Positions 1-11,103 of a DNA stretch of 64,000 bases are shown here, one piece after another (the stretch's first letter is position 1; each line of letters opens with the position of its first letter). Made by a program: the position numbers and the translations under genes. The DNA lies in contig NZ_CP072941.1 of NCBI RefSeq assembly GCF_018069625.1, positions 9,982,001 to 10,046,000 on the forward strand, read 5' to 3'. The notes below the pieces were generated by a model. It did not search any database. It worked only from the letters and a program-made list of their open reading frames with translations, and was not told the DNA's origin. Source of the DNA: Streptomyces yatensis. GTDB taxonomy: Bacteria > Actinomycetota > Actinomycetes > Streptomycetales > Streptomycetaceae.

Positions 1-2
1 GG

Positions 3-785
3 GGCACTGCGTACCGCGACGAGGCCGAGGGCATGGCGGCGCTGCTGGCCGAGACCGGAAACGTGGTCCGGGCGGTGTCCGTGGCGGAGGAGTACCAGCA
101 CATCGACACGGCGATGCGCATGGCCCGCGCACTGTGGCCGGTGCAGCTGAAGGCCGGCTTCTGGGACGAGGTGCTGCCCGCCCTGCGGATCGCGGCCCGG
201 TGTGCCGACCGGCATCACGCGGATTCCCGCATGGCGGGCGCGCTCCACTTCCAACTGGGCCACTGCCTGGGCGAATTGAGGCTGTGGAACGAGGCCGACC
301 GCGCGGTGCGCACCGCCGCCGCGTGTGAACGCGCCGCGGGACACCTGCGGGGCGAGGCGTCGTCCGTGGAGATGCTGGGCCTGCTGAAACTGAACGACTG
401 GCGGTACGACGCGGCGTACGAGCGGTTCGTCGAGGCGGAGCGCATCTACCGGCGGATCGCTCCCGGCCAGGAGGGCGCGGAGGATCTGCCACGTGCCCTC
501 GCCCTGGCCGAACGCCACCAGGGGCGTGCCCTGCGCGGTCTGGGCCGGCTGGAGGAATCCCGCGTCCGTCTGGAGACCGCCCGCGACTTCTTCGCGGAAC
601 GGGGAGAGGCGTACAACCAGGCCCGCGCCCTCACCGACCTCGCCGAGACGCTGCACGACGCCGGCGACGACGCCGAGGCGCTGACGAAGATCGCCGAGGC
701 CGAGCGCCTGCTCAACCCGGAGAAGGCGACTCCGCACCTGAACCATCTCGCCCGTCTGCGGCAGCGCTGCCAGACCCCGCGCTAG
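3..785 (+). CDS. C-terminal part of a TPR-repeat protein, probably of an AfsR/NB-ARC type regulator (5' partial)
   Basis: The reading frame is already open at the left edge, so the gene starts outside the window; the ATG at 33 is not taken as the start. The visible protein is all-helical, with alanine- and leucine-rich repeats of about 34-40 residues (for example LRLWNEADRAVRTAAACERAAG, split here as LRLWNEADRA and VRTAAACERAAG). This is typical of the tetratricopeptide tail of Streptomyces SARP or LuxR-like NB-ARC regulators, where the repeats sense a partner or close the NTPase. No DNA-binding or NTPase domain is visible in this part. It converges on the next gene, and the two 3' ends overlap by about 74 bp. 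The TPR call is firm; the regulator identity is inferred from family habit. Confidence 0.7.
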   Translation, partial: GTAYRDEAEGMAALLAETGNVVRAVSVAEEYQHIDTAMRMARALWPVQLKAGFWDEVLPALRIAARCADRHHADSRMAGALHFQLGHCLGELRLWNEADRAVRTAAACERAAGHLRGEASSVEMLGLLKLNDWRYDAAYERFVEAERIYRRIAPGQEGAEDLPRALALAERHQGRALRGLGRLEESRVRLETARDFFAERGEAYNQARALTDLAETLHDAGDDAEALTKIAEAERLLNPEKATPHLNHLARLRQRCQTPR

Positions 786-2478
786 CGGGCACCACCGCCA
801 CCGGGTGCACGCCGCCGGCCGTGTGCACCCGGAGCGTCGTCCCACCGGGCGGCACGGCCTTGCCGCCCGCCAGCCAGGCGTGCAGCGAGGAGGCGTACGC
901 GGCCGGGTCGGCGTCCGCACCCGGGCCCGCCTTCAGCTGGAACACGCCGTGGTCCCGGCCGCGCACCGTGCACCGGTCCGGCCCGCTCACGTACACCGCG
1001 AGCGCACAGTGCGGATGCCGGTCCAGCACCTCCGCGCTCCACTTCTCCGGGCCACCGAGACGGGGGTCGTCCGGCTGTCCCTCGCGTACGATCACGTCGG
1101 CCAGGGCCAGGTCGCCGGGGTCGCGGGTGTCCTCGTGCACGGCGAGGTGTGTTTCGCCGGCCGCGTCGTACGGGTGCCCCGTGGTGCGCTCGATCCGGAC
1201 CTCGGTTCCGTGCACACGGGTACGGACGTTCAGGGGAGCCGTGCGCCGCGGGGGATCGTACGGTGGCAGGGGCAGCGGCTCCAGCAGCGCGGGGGCCGCG
1301 GGCTCGGGGAGATCCATCAGGCCGTAGAAGAGCCGCCGCAGCAGCGCCGCCGAGGCACCCGGGGCCGAACTGGTGAACTCCGCCGGACCGGCGAGCGGGC
1401 GGTGCCACGCCAGCAGTTCCTCCAGCTGATCCCGTGGCGGGCCATGCGGATCGAGCCGCGGCGCCTCCCGGACGAACGTGGCGAGTGGCGCCGCGGGATC
1501 CAGCCTGTCCTGTGCGGCGGACGCCAGCAGTACGGGGATGCCCAGCGCCGCGGCGTAGTAGGACACCGCCCCGAAATCCCCCACCACGACATCCGCCGCC
1601 AGCAGCGCCTGCCGCCACGCGTGCACGGGGTCGATCAAGGTGAGACCGCTGCGGCGGGCCCGGTCCAGCCACACCCGGATCTGGCCCGGGCCGTGTCCGT
1701 ACCAGATGTTCGGATGCAACACGGCCACCAGCCGATAGTCGTCGGCCGGCAACTCGGCGGCGAGCCGGGGCAGCAGACTCGGCAGGACGTCATGGCCACC
1801 GCCGTTTCCGAAGAAACCCTCAGGGTTCCACGTGGAGTTGAGCACCACGAGCCGCTGACCGCGCCGCACACCCAGAGCCCGCCGGAAGCGCTCACGGTAG
1901 GCGCGGCCGGCCAGCAGGCGGTCGAAGCACGGATCACCCGCGAGGACGGCCGCCTCCTCGGCTTCGGGGCATACCCGCCGCAACCGCTCCAGCTGCTCCG
2001 GATGGGACAGCACGAGGCCGTCCACGAAGGGCTCGCCGTTCGCGAGCAGCCACTCCGGTGACAGCCCGAACGTGGGCTCGTCGCCTCCGGCTTCCGTCAC
2101 CAGCAGCTTCTTGGTGTATCCGACGCCGTGGGACAGTACGGCTAACCTGCCGGGCAGGCGGTCGAGTCGACCACCGAAGCTCGCGGAAACCGCCAGGTCC
2201 ACCGGTGTTGCCAGCGCCTGTTCCCAGGGCAGCACGGGCAGGCCCAGCTCGGCGAACAGCTCGCGGATTCCCCCTTGGAAGGCGGACGACTCCGTCGAGG
2301 TGGCCAGCAGCTGCACCCGAAAGTCGTCGTGGAACAGCGGCAGCACGTCCAGCAGACGTCCGGCGGAGGTGACATTGTGCACCACCAGCAGGACACGGCG
2401 AGGGGTGGCCCGGCTGGCCCAGCGATCGGAGCCTTCCCCGACCGGGACCCGAATCGCCAGGGGATCGGCTGCCCCCAC
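712..2478 (-). CDS. CDP-glycerol glycerophosphotransferase/GT-B-fold-like protein
   Basis: A cytoplasmic protein of about 588 residues. The N-terminal half has a Rossmann-like start (RRVLLVVHNVTSAGRLLDVLP). Further on, VVLNSTWNPEG, YRLVAVLHPNIWYGHG and ADVVVGDFGAVSYYAAALGIPVLL resemble the acceptor and nucleotide-sugar halves of CDP-glycerol/polyglycerophosphate transferases and UDP-GlcNAc 2-epimerase folds. The substrate is unknown. I place the start at the GTG at 2478 because AGGAGG lies six bases upstream; a further GTG at 2499 has no such site. The last 25 residues are low-complexity Gly/Ser/Ala and overlap the 3' end of the opposing TPR gene, so the tail may be read-through. Actinomycete homologues are often annotated as hypothetical or misannotated. 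Confidence 0.55.
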   Translation of the reverse strand: MGAADPLAIRVPVGEGSDRWASRATPRRVLLVVHNVTSAGRLLDVLPLFHDDFRVQLLATSTESSAFQGGIRELFAELGLPVLPWEQALATPVDLAVSASFGGRLDRLPGRLAVLSHGVGYTKKLLVTEAGGDEPTFGLSPEWLLANGEPFVDGLVLSHPEQLERLRRVCPEAEEAAVLAGDPCFDRLLAGRAYRERFRRALGVRRGQRLVVLNSTWNPEGFFGNGGGHDVLPSLLPRLAAELPADDYRLVAVLHPNIWYGHGPGQIRVWLDRARRSGLTLIDPVHAWRQALLAADVVVGDFGAVSYYAAALGIPVLLASAAQDRLDPAAPLATFVREAPRLDPHGPPRDQLEELLAWHRPLAGPAEFTSSAPGASAALLRRLFYGLMDLPEPAAPALLEPLPLPPYDPPRRTAPLNVRTRVHGTEVRIERTTGHPYDAAGETHLAVHEDTRDPGDLALADVIVREGQPDDPRLGGPEKWSAEVLDRHPHCALAVYVSGPDRCTVRGRDHGVFQLKAGPGADADPAAYASSLHAWLAGGKAVPPGGTTLRVHTAGGVHPVAVVPASAGSGSAAADGRDGSGAESPSPG

Positions 2479-2710
2479 TCGCCACCTCCTGCTGGTCACG
2501 CGACGTCCTCGGTATGCCGGATCACCCTAGCCAGGTGGTCGAGCGCACGCTGACGCCCGGCCGCGACGTGGTCCGTGGGTGGCCGTACGGGCCGGGGGAG
2601 CGCAGGTGTAAGCCGGGCGGCTCCCGGGCACCCGCGCCCGGAAAGGATCACGCCTGTCAAGACAGCGGGCCCGGTCCGCACGCCTGGCCGGGACCGCGGA
2701 ACGGAAGGCC

Positions 2711-5260
<2,550 letters not shown>

Positions 5261-5412
5261 CGCTCACGGCGGGCCGCGACCGCCACGCCGTGCCCGGCGC
5301 GCTTTCCGCCGTATCGTGGAAAGAGTCCACCGGGGCCACCGTGTGGTACGGGTCGTGCCGGTGGCGGCCCCGGGCAGGCGGCGTCCCGAAGGCGGAAAGG
5401 AGCGCATCGGAG

Positions 5413-5643
5413 ATGGATCAGACGAACCCCGCCCCGGACCCCGAGCGCAACTCCGGACTACGGCCCAGCGTGGGCGTGCCCCCGGGGGAGACCCCACCGG
5501 CCGAGGACGGCCTCTCGGAGGCGGGCCCCCAGGAGACGTACAACCCCACGAAGGGCTGGTCCAAGGGCCCCACGATCATCATTTGGGCCTTTGTGGCGCT
5601 GTTCGCGGCCTTCTGCGTCGCGTTCGCGATCGCCGTGCTGTAG
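5413..5643 (+). CDS. Small DUF6480-like tail-anchored membrane protein
   Basis: A 76-residue protein recognised by its conserved Streptomyces signature VPPGETPPAEDGLSEAGPQE followed by TYNPTKGW and a single C-terminal transmembrane helix (IIIWAFVALFAAFCVAFAIAVL). The N-terminal half is acidic and proline-rich and should face the cytoplasm. GAAAGGAG at 5395-5402 sets the ATG at 5413. A longer frame exists upstream but has no start with a ribosome site. Function is unknown; the family is a recurrent small membrane protein of streptomycetes. Confidence 0.75.
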   Translation: MDQTNPAPDPERNSGLRPSVGVPPGETPPAEDGLSEAGPQETYNPTKGWSKGPTIIIWAFVALFAAFCVAFAIAVL

Positions 5644-5808
5644 CCGACCAGGGAGGCCGGCCCCCGCGTGTCCGGCACTCGGGGGCCGTCGGAGTGCCGT
5701 GTGCCAGGTGTCGCCCTCCTGCCTCTCCACCGACTCGTGGCCTCGCATGTCATGTTCACCTTCCGGAGTGGCTGGGAACACGGGGGTGGACGCGAAGGAG
5801 GCCCGTTG

Positions 5809-6324
5809 ATGCATGACGACCACGAGGCGCCGAGGAACGCGGGCGGTGAAGTGCGGTCCGGCCGTGCGGAGACCCGGGAGGAGCGGGCCGACCGCAAGTG
5901 GGCCGAACTGCTGCAGGAGGTGAGGGTGACGCAGACGGGTGTGCAGATTCTGTTCGCCTTCCTGCTCACGGTCGCCTTCACCCCGCACTTCCAGAGCCTT
6001 GGCCAGGTGGACCGGTCCATCTACGTGGTGACCGTCCTTCTGGGTGCGGCGGCCACCGGCGCGTTGATCGCGCCGGTTTCCTTGCACCGGATCGTCACCG
6101 GACGCCGGCTGAAGCCGGAAACGGTGGACTGGGCCGCCCGCTTCACCGTGGCCGGGCTGGTGCTGCTGCTGTGCACGGTGGCGTCGGCGCTGCTGCTGAT
6201 CCTGCGTGTCGTCGTGGCCGACGCCACCGCGGCCTGGCTGGCGGGCGCGGCCTTGATCTGGTTTGTGCTCTGCTGGTTCGTCCCCGCGGTCTGGCTTTTC
6301 CATCGCTCGCGCAGGGAGAGCTGA
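5809..6324 (+). CDS. DUF6328 family membrane protein
   Basis: A 171-residue integral membrane protein. After a charged N-terminus come the family signature WAELLQEVRVTQTGVQILFAFLLTVAFTP and four predicted transmembrane segments (about 45-65, 75-95, 115-138, 143-163) ending in a basic tail. The family is common in Streptomyces and has no assigned function. GAAGGAGG eight bases upstream fixes the ATG at 5809 and excludes the in-frame upstream extension. It may be co-transcribed with the preceding small membrane protein, but the 165-bp gap leaves room for its own promoter. Confidence 0.75.
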   Translation: MHDDHEAPRNAGGEVRSGRAETREERADRKWAELLQEVRVTQTGVQILFAFLLTVAFTPHFQSLGQVDRSIYVVTVLLGAAATGALIAPVSLHRIVTGRRLKPETVDWAARFTVAGLVLLLCTVASALLLILRVVVADATAAWLAGAALIWFVLCWFVPAVWLFHRSRRES

Positions 6325-6473
6325 GGATCGCGCGAACGGCCGCTGAGACGGGCGGGCCCCTGACACGGGCCCGTGAAGGACCGCTGACGGGCCCCTGAAG
6401 TCCGCTGGAGCGCTGCCCGCTGTAGGGGCGACGCCCGGCCGCCCGGCCCGGTGTCGCACGGTTTCCTGTCCAG

Positions 6474-7973
6474 GTGGCGGGGCACCCGTCGCCCATGGAT
6501 CACATGGAGGCTCCCGTCCTGGAGGCCCTGGCCCGGTACCACGAGCGCGGGGCCCTCCCCTTCACCCCGCCCGGGCACAAACAGGGCAGGGGCGCCGACC
6601 CGGAGGTCGTCAAGGTCGTGGGTGAGGAGGTGTTCCGCGCCGACCTCCTCGCCTTCGGTGGCCTGGACGACCGGCTGGGGTCGGGCCGCGTGCTGGAGCG
6701 TGCCGAGGAGCTGATGGCGGACGCGGTGCGCGCCGAGCACACGTTCTTCTCGACCTGCGGCAGCTCGCTCTCCGTCAAGGCGGCGATGCTGGCGGTCGCC
6801 GGCCCCCACGAGACCCTGCTGGTGGGCCGGGACGCACATAAATCGGTGGTCTCCGGCCTGATCATGTCCGGTGTCCGGCCGGTCTGGGTGGAACCCGAGT
6901 GGGACGGTGCCCGCCACATCGCGCATCCCCCGTCGGCCGCGTCATTCGAGCGGGCGTTCGATGCGCATCCGGAGGCCAGGGGCGCCCTGGTGACCAGCCC
7001 CACGCCATACGGATCCTGCGCCGATCTGGCGGGGATCGCCGAGATCTGCCATCGACGCGGACGCCCGCTGATCGTCGACGAGGCGTGGGGAGCGCATCTG
7101 CCGTTCTGTGTCCAGCTGCCGAGCTGGGCCATGGACGCGGGTGCCGACGTCTGCGTGACCAGCATCCACAAGATGGGCAGCGGCCTGGAGCAGGGCTCGG
7201 TGTTCCATCTGCGGGGCGACCTGATCGACCCGGCCGTCCTGAAGTCCCGCGCCGATCTGCTCGGCACCACGAGTCCGTCCGTGCTCCTCTGCGCGGGAAT
7301 GGACGGGTGGCGTCGGCAGATGGCGCTGAACGGCGAGGAACTGCTCGGCGCGGCGCTGCGCCGGGCGCATGCGGTACGCGAGGAGATCGGCGCCGTCGAC
7401 GGACTCCACGTGGACGGGCGCGCGGACTACGTGGGCCCGGGCCTCGCCGCTGACTTCGACCCGTTCCCGGTCGTCATCGATCTCACCGAGCTCGCGGTCA
7501 GTGGCTACCGGGCGGCCGACTGGCTCCGGGAACACCACGACCTCAACGCCCATCTGGCCGACCACCGGCGGATCAGCACCCAGCTCACCCACGCCGATGA
7601 CCCCTCGACGACCGGCCCGCTGCTCACCGCGCTGCGCGACCTGGTCGGCCACGCGGACGATCTGCGGCCCGCTCCCGAGGTGGCCGTACCCGCACCGGGC
7701 GGGTTGCGGATGGAGCAGTCCTGCCTGCCGCGGGGCGCCTACTTCGGCTCCGTGGAGGACCTGCCCCTGGCCCGCGCGGCAGGCCGGGTGGCGGCCGAGA
7801 TGGTCACCCCCTATCCACCGGGCATACCGGCCGTGCTGCCCGGCGAGGTGCTGAGGCAGCCGGTCCTGGACTATCTGCGCACCGGAGTGAGGGCCGGGAT
7901 GAACCTCCCCGACGCGGCCGACCCCGGCCTGGACACCATCCGCGTCCTGGTCGAAGGGACCGGAGCCGACTGA
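6474..7973 (+). CDS. Orn/Lys/Arg decarboxylase-family PLP enzyme
   Basis: A protein of about 499 residues from fold-type I, group III PLP decarboxylases. Recognisable motifs: FTPPGHKQGRG near the N-terminus, GRDAHKSVVSGL, SPTPYGSCAD, IVDEAWGAHLPF, and the PLP-lysine segment SIHKMGSGLEQGS (Lys about 233). The C-terminal part carries EQSCLPRGAYFGSVE and the TPYPPGIPAVLPGE loop of the family. It should decarboxylate a basic amino acid (arginine, lysine or ornithine) to a polyamine precursor; specificity cannot be read from sequence. GTG at 6474 and ATG at 6495 are both possible starts; neither has a strong ribosome site. Confidence 0.85.
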   Translation: MAGHPSPMDHMEAPVLEALARYHERGALPFTPPGHKQGRGADPEVVKVVGEEVFRADLLAFGGLDDRLGSGRVLERAEELMADAVRAEHTFFSTCGSSLSVKAAMLAVAGPHETLLVGRDAHKSVVSGLIMSGVRPVWVEPEWDGARHIAHPPSAASFERAFDAHPEARGALVTSPTPYGSCADLAGIAEICHRRGRPLIVDEAWGAHLPFCVQLPSWAMDAGADVCVTSIHKMGSGLEQGSVFHLRGDLIDPAVLKSRADLLGTTSPSVLLCAGMDGWRRQMALNGEELLGAALRRAHAVREEIGAVDGLHVDGRADYVGPGLAADFDPFPVVIDLTELAVSGYRAADWLREHHDLNAHLADHRRISTQLTHADDPSTTGPLLTALRDLVGHADDLRPAPEVAVPAPGGLRMEQSCLPRGAYFGSVEDLPLARAAGRVAAEMVTPYPPGIPAVLPGEVLRQPVLDYLRTGVRAGMNLPDAADPGLDTIRVLVEGTGAD

Positions 7974-8006
7974 CGACGGACCGGCGCGGTCGGCTCGAGT
8001 TGGCTC

Positions 8007-8050
8007 CCCGACCCCGATAGAGACAGAGCCCGACCCCGACAGAGACAGAG
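8007..8050. repeat. Two tandem 22-bp repeats upstream of the haem-oxygenase-like gene
   Basis: Two direct copies (8007-8028 and 8029-8050) of CCCGACCCCGAYAGAGACAG plus AG, differing at one base. A third partial purine run (GCAGAGG) follows and supplies the ribosome site of the gene at 8063. The repeat sits in the short leader between two co-directional genes. Confidence 0.85.
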
Positions 8051-8062
8051 GCAGAGGGAACA

Positions 8063-9076
8063 GTGAGCGAAACGCGTCCGGCGAAGCAGACCCGGCTGAT
8101 GCCCCTGCCCACGGCGCGGGGAGAGGTGTCCGGCGCGCTCGTCGACGCCCTCGTACGGGAACCCGGCGGCGCGACACTGCCCGTCGGCCCATCGCTCCAC
8201 GAGGCCGATCCCTACGGCGATGATCTGCAGCTCGCGCTGTACGTGTGCTACGAACTCCACTACCAGGGCTTCTCCGGTGTGGACGACGCGTGGGAGTGGG
8301 ACCCGGATCTGCTCCGGGTACGGCAGGCACTGGAACGCCGCTTTCTGGCCGCGCTGCGCTCCGATGCCACCACCCACGACGACCCGGACACCGCCGTGGC
8401 CGAGCTGCTGGTGGAGCCGGCCGACGGAACGGGGGTGTCGCACTACCTCCGGGACGAGGGTGAGCTGTGGCAGCTGCGTGAGTACATCGCGCATCGGTCG
8501 CTGTACCAGCTCAAGGAGGCCGACCCGCATGTGTGGGTCATCCCGCGGCTGCGCGGCCAGGCCAAGGCGGCGATGGCGGCGGTGGAGTACGACGAGTTCG
8601 GGGCCGGGCGCGGGGAGCGGGTGCACCAGGAGTTGTTCGCCGATCTGATGACCGACCTGGCCCTGGACCCCACGTACAACCACTATCTGGACGCCACATC
8701 GGCGCGGATGCTGGCGGTGGTCAACATGATGTCGCTGCTGGGGCTGCACAGGGCGCTGCGCGGCGCCCTGGTGGGACACTTCGCGACGGTCGAGATCACC
8801 TCCTCACCCGCTTCCGACCGGCTGGCCCAAGCGCTGCGACGGCTCGGTGCGGGCGAGGCGGCGGTGTTCTTCTACACCGAGCACGTGGAGGCCGACGCCG
8901 TCCACGAGCAGGTCGTACGCCACGGGGTGATCGACGAGCTCCTGAAGCGCGAACCGACACTGGCCGCGGACGTGGCATTCGGCGTCGACGCCACCGTGTT
9001 CCTGGAAGACCGCCTGGCCGAGGAGCTTCTGGGTGCGTGGCGGGAGGCCCGATCCTCACTCCGCGCCCCGCTGTGA
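8063..9076 (+). CDS. Iron-containing redox enzyme family protein (haem-oxygenase-like fold)
   Basis: A 337-residue all-helical protein of the TENA/haem-oxygenase-like superfamily as found in actinobacteria. Visible family features are the aromatic stretch YVCYELHYQGFSGVDDAWEWD, HYLRDEGELWQLREYIAHRSLYQLKEADPH, the acidic/His segments YDEFGAGRGERVHQELF and YNHYLDATSAR, and FFYTEHVEADAVHE near the C-terminus. The conserved Glu/His residues suggest a non-haem diiron centre and an oxidative reaction on an unknown substrate. GTG start with GAGGG upstream. No partner such as a CDGSH iron-sulfur protein lies beside it here. Confidence 0.75.
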   Translation: MSETRPAKQTRLMPLPTARGEVSGALVDALVREPGGATLPVGPSLHEADPYGDDLQLALYVCYELHYQGFSGVDDAWEWDPDLLRVRQALERRFLAALRSDATTHDDPDTAVAELLVEPADGTGVSHYLRDEGELWQLREYIAHRSLYQLKEADPHVWVIPRLRGQAKAAMAAVEYDEFGAGRGERVHQELFADLMTDLALDPTYNHYLDATSARMLAVVNMMSLLGLHRALRGALVGHFATVEITSSPASDRLAQALRRLGAGEAAVFFYTEHVEADAVHEQVVRHGVIDELLKREPTLAADVAFGVDATVFLEDRLAEELLGAWREARSSLRAPL

Positions 9077-9196
9077 TCCCGGCTGCCCCGCTTCCGCGGA
9101 CTCCGGCTCGGGCACCGTCGCCCCGGTAGCGCGACCAGGCAGCACGAACAGCGCCACGGCCGCGCCGACCAGGGCGGCCGCCACTCCCATGCTCAC
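9056..9196 (-). pseudogene. Orphan C-terminal tail of an EmrB/QacA-type MFS transporter
   Basis: The antisense frame encodes VSMGVAAALVGAAVALFVLPG followed by a polar tail ending in a stop. It looks like the last transmembrane helix and tail of a 14-TM drug exporter. Nothing resembling the rest of a transporter continues upstream. The fragment overlaps the 3' end of the preceding gene by 21 bp. Only about 46 residues support this, so chance hydrophobicity is possible. Confidence 0.4.
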
Positions 9197-9283
9197 GCGT
9201 AAGCTGCTCGGCGCCGCAGGACATCGCCCACGCCGACGAACCAACGCATCACCCACGCAGACGAGCCGACGAAAGGAGCGGTC

Positions 9284-10336
9284 ATGACCGCCCCGGCCCC
9301 GACGCTGATCGAGGCGGCCCGGCGCCTCGCCGACGAGGTGTTGGCGCCCGGTGCCGAGTCCGCCGACCGCGAGGGTGTCTCCCCGGCCACGATCGCCGAG
9401 GTGAAGAGGTCCGGGGTGCTCGGGGTGGGCGGCCCGGTGGCGTACGGCGGGGCGCAGGCGCCGGACGCGGTTGCCCGTGAGATCGCCGAAATCCTCGCCG
9501 GGGCCTGCTGTTCCACCTACTTTGTGCAGGCCCAGCACCACAGCCCGGTCAGGATACTCGCCGCCGCCGACTCCCCGGCGCGCGAGCGGCTGCTGCGGCC
9601 GCTGTGCGATGGCACGCTGCTGTCCGGTATCGCCTTCTCCCATCTGCGGGCCTACCCACGCAAGCCGGTGCGGGTCACCCGGGTCCCGGGCGGCAGGCGC
9701 TTCGACGGCCGGGTGCCGTGGTACACCGGCTGGGGCCTGAACGATGTGATGCTCCTCGCCGGGGTCACCGACGACGGCGAGGCGCTGTTCGCCTTCGCGG
9801 ACGCCCGCGAGCAGACCGGTCTGCGGCCCACACCGCAGCTCCAGCTCGCCGCGCTGACCGGCACCCGCACCGTCGGCCTGGAGCTGGACGGCCTGGTGGT
9901 GCCCGAGGAGGCCGTGGTCCGGAGCCGTCCCTACGAGGAGTGGGCGATCGCGGACCGGCCCAAGAACACCAACCCCAACCCGGCCGTGTTCGGCGTGGCC
10001 GGTGCGGCCCTGGACCTGCTGGAGGCCGCCGGGGACGCGGAGGCCAAGGAGACGGCGCAGGTGCTGGGCGAGCGGCTGCGTGAGGTGCGCCGGGAGGCGT
10101 ACGCGCTGGTGGACGAGGTTCCGGCGGGAGAGCGCCTGGCGGACCGGCTCGCGGTGAAGACCCGGGCCTACGATGTGCTGCGCGCCGCCACCACCGCGGC
10201 GATCGTCGCGGGCGGCGGCCGGGCGTTCGGTCTCGGCAGCCCCGCGCAGCGGCTGGCCCGGGAGGGGCTGTTCCTGCTGGTGCAGGGGCAGACCGCCGAT
10301 GTCCGCAGTGCCCACCTGCGGGCCTTGCGTGGATGA
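9284..10336 (+). CDS. Acyl-CoA dehydrogenase family flavoenzyme
   Basis: A 350-residue member of the acyl-CoA dehydrogenase fold, short compared with the usual 380-400. It starts APTLIEAARRLADEVLAPGAESADREG, has the middle beta-domain segment LLSGIAFSHLRAYPRKPVRV and GRVPWYTGWGLNDVMLLAG, and ends in the helical domain (RAATTAAIVAGGGRAFGLGSPAQRLAREGLF), which replaces the usual R-x-GG flavin-contact motif with AGGGRAF. The substrate is unknown; such small versions often act as FAD or FMN-dependent oxidases or monooxygenases rather than in beta-oxidation. AAAGGAG lies just upstream of the ATG. It stands alone with no beta-oxidation neighbours. Confidence 0.8.
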   Translation: MTAPAPTLIEAARRLADEVLAPGAESADREGVSPATIAEVKRSGVLGVGGPVAYGGAQAPDAVAREIAEILAGACCSTYFVQAQHHSPVRILAAADSPARERLLRPLCDGTLLSGIAFSHLRAYPRKPVRVTRVPGGRRFDGRVPWYTGWGLNDVMLLAGVTDDGEALFAFADAREQTGLRPTPQLQLAALTGTRTVGLELDGLVVPEEAVVRSRPYEEWAIADRPKNTNPNPAVFGVAGAALDLLEAAGDAEAKETAQVLGERLREVRREAYALVDEVPAGERLADRLAVKTRAYDVLRAATTAAIVAGGGRAFGLGSPAQRLAREGLFLLVQGQTADVRSAHLRALRG

Positions 10337-10355
10337 CGCGGCGGCGCGGACCCAG

Positions 10356-10378
10356 ACGTGATCGGTGGCCGGTCACGT
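10356..10378. terminator. Hairpin between convergent genes
   Basis: ACGTGATCGG and CCGGTCACGT form a 10-bp stem with one wobble pair around a TGG loop. It lies between the stop codons of two convergent genes, so it could serve both. It is followed by short T/C runs rather than a clear T-tract. Confidence 0.5.
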
Positions 10379-10400
10379 ACGGTCTTCCGTGTCCGCGGGC

Positions 10401-10925
10401 CTATTCCAGGCCGGACGCCCCGAGGATTCCCCGCGTGGCCGTGTTGTCGAGGTGCCGGCCCAGCAGCCGCAGGATCTCCGTGCCGTGCCGCAACGTACCG
10501 CGTTCGAGGGAGCGCCGGGCACCGGTGTCCAGCTCATGCCACAGCAGGGGATCCGCGACCAGGACGCGCAGGTCGAGCGCCACCCGGTGGCCGTAGACGT
10601 CCCACAGGACCAGGCGGGTGGCGATCCGGCCGTCCTGCCACACCCCGGCCAGGGCATCGGTGCGTACCCGGCGGACGCGGACGAAGCCCCGTACGGTCAG
10701 CCAGCCGTCGCCCGCCGTCGCCCGCGGTGGCCGCAGCAGGGTGAACACCACCACCGCGAGCAGGGCCCACAGATCGGCCCGCCCCACGGTGAGCCCGCCC
10801 GAGGCCCAGTCGAGCAGCGTCGTCACCCCGCCGAACGCCGGCGCGAGACACACCGCCCACCGCGCGTCCGCACGCGGACGGCCGCCACGGGGTGTCCGAA
10901 CGGGCCCGCCCATCAGCCGTTCCAT
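10401..10925 (-). CDS. Small membrane protein with PH-like C-terminal domain
   Basis: A 174-residue protein: a basic N-terminus, two predicted transmembrane helices (WAVCLAPAFGGVTTLLDWAS and DLWALLAVVVFTLLR), then a soluble part (DGWLTVRGFVRVRRVRTDALAGVWQDGRIATRLVLWDVYGHRVALDLRVL) whose beta-rich pattern resembles the bacterial PH-like (bPH) domains of Streptomyces membrane proteins. No function is assigned. ATG codons at residues 1 and 5 are alternative starts. It is isolated, with convergent and divergent-facing neighbours. Confidence 0.6.
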   Translation of the reverse strand: MERLMGGPVRTPRGGRPRADARWAVCLAPAFGGVTTLLDWASGGLTVGRADLWALLAVVVFTLLRPPRATAGDGWLTVRGFVRVRRVRTDALAGVWQDGRIATRLVLWDVYGHRVALDLRVLVADPLLWHELDTGARRSLERGTLRHGTEILRLLGRHLDNTATRGILGASGLE

Positions 10926-11103
10926 ACGGGCACGCTAAGCGGGGCGCGGGGCGGGTGGAACGCGGCCTGACGCACCCTGACGCTTCTCTTACGCCGCCCC
11001 GATGACCCTTAACGGGACGTTGGCGCTCCACCGGTGCCTCTGCCCGTGCCTCTGCCGATGCGGAAGGTGGCCGGACCCGGCGCATCAGGTACGGCTCCCC
11101 GTT

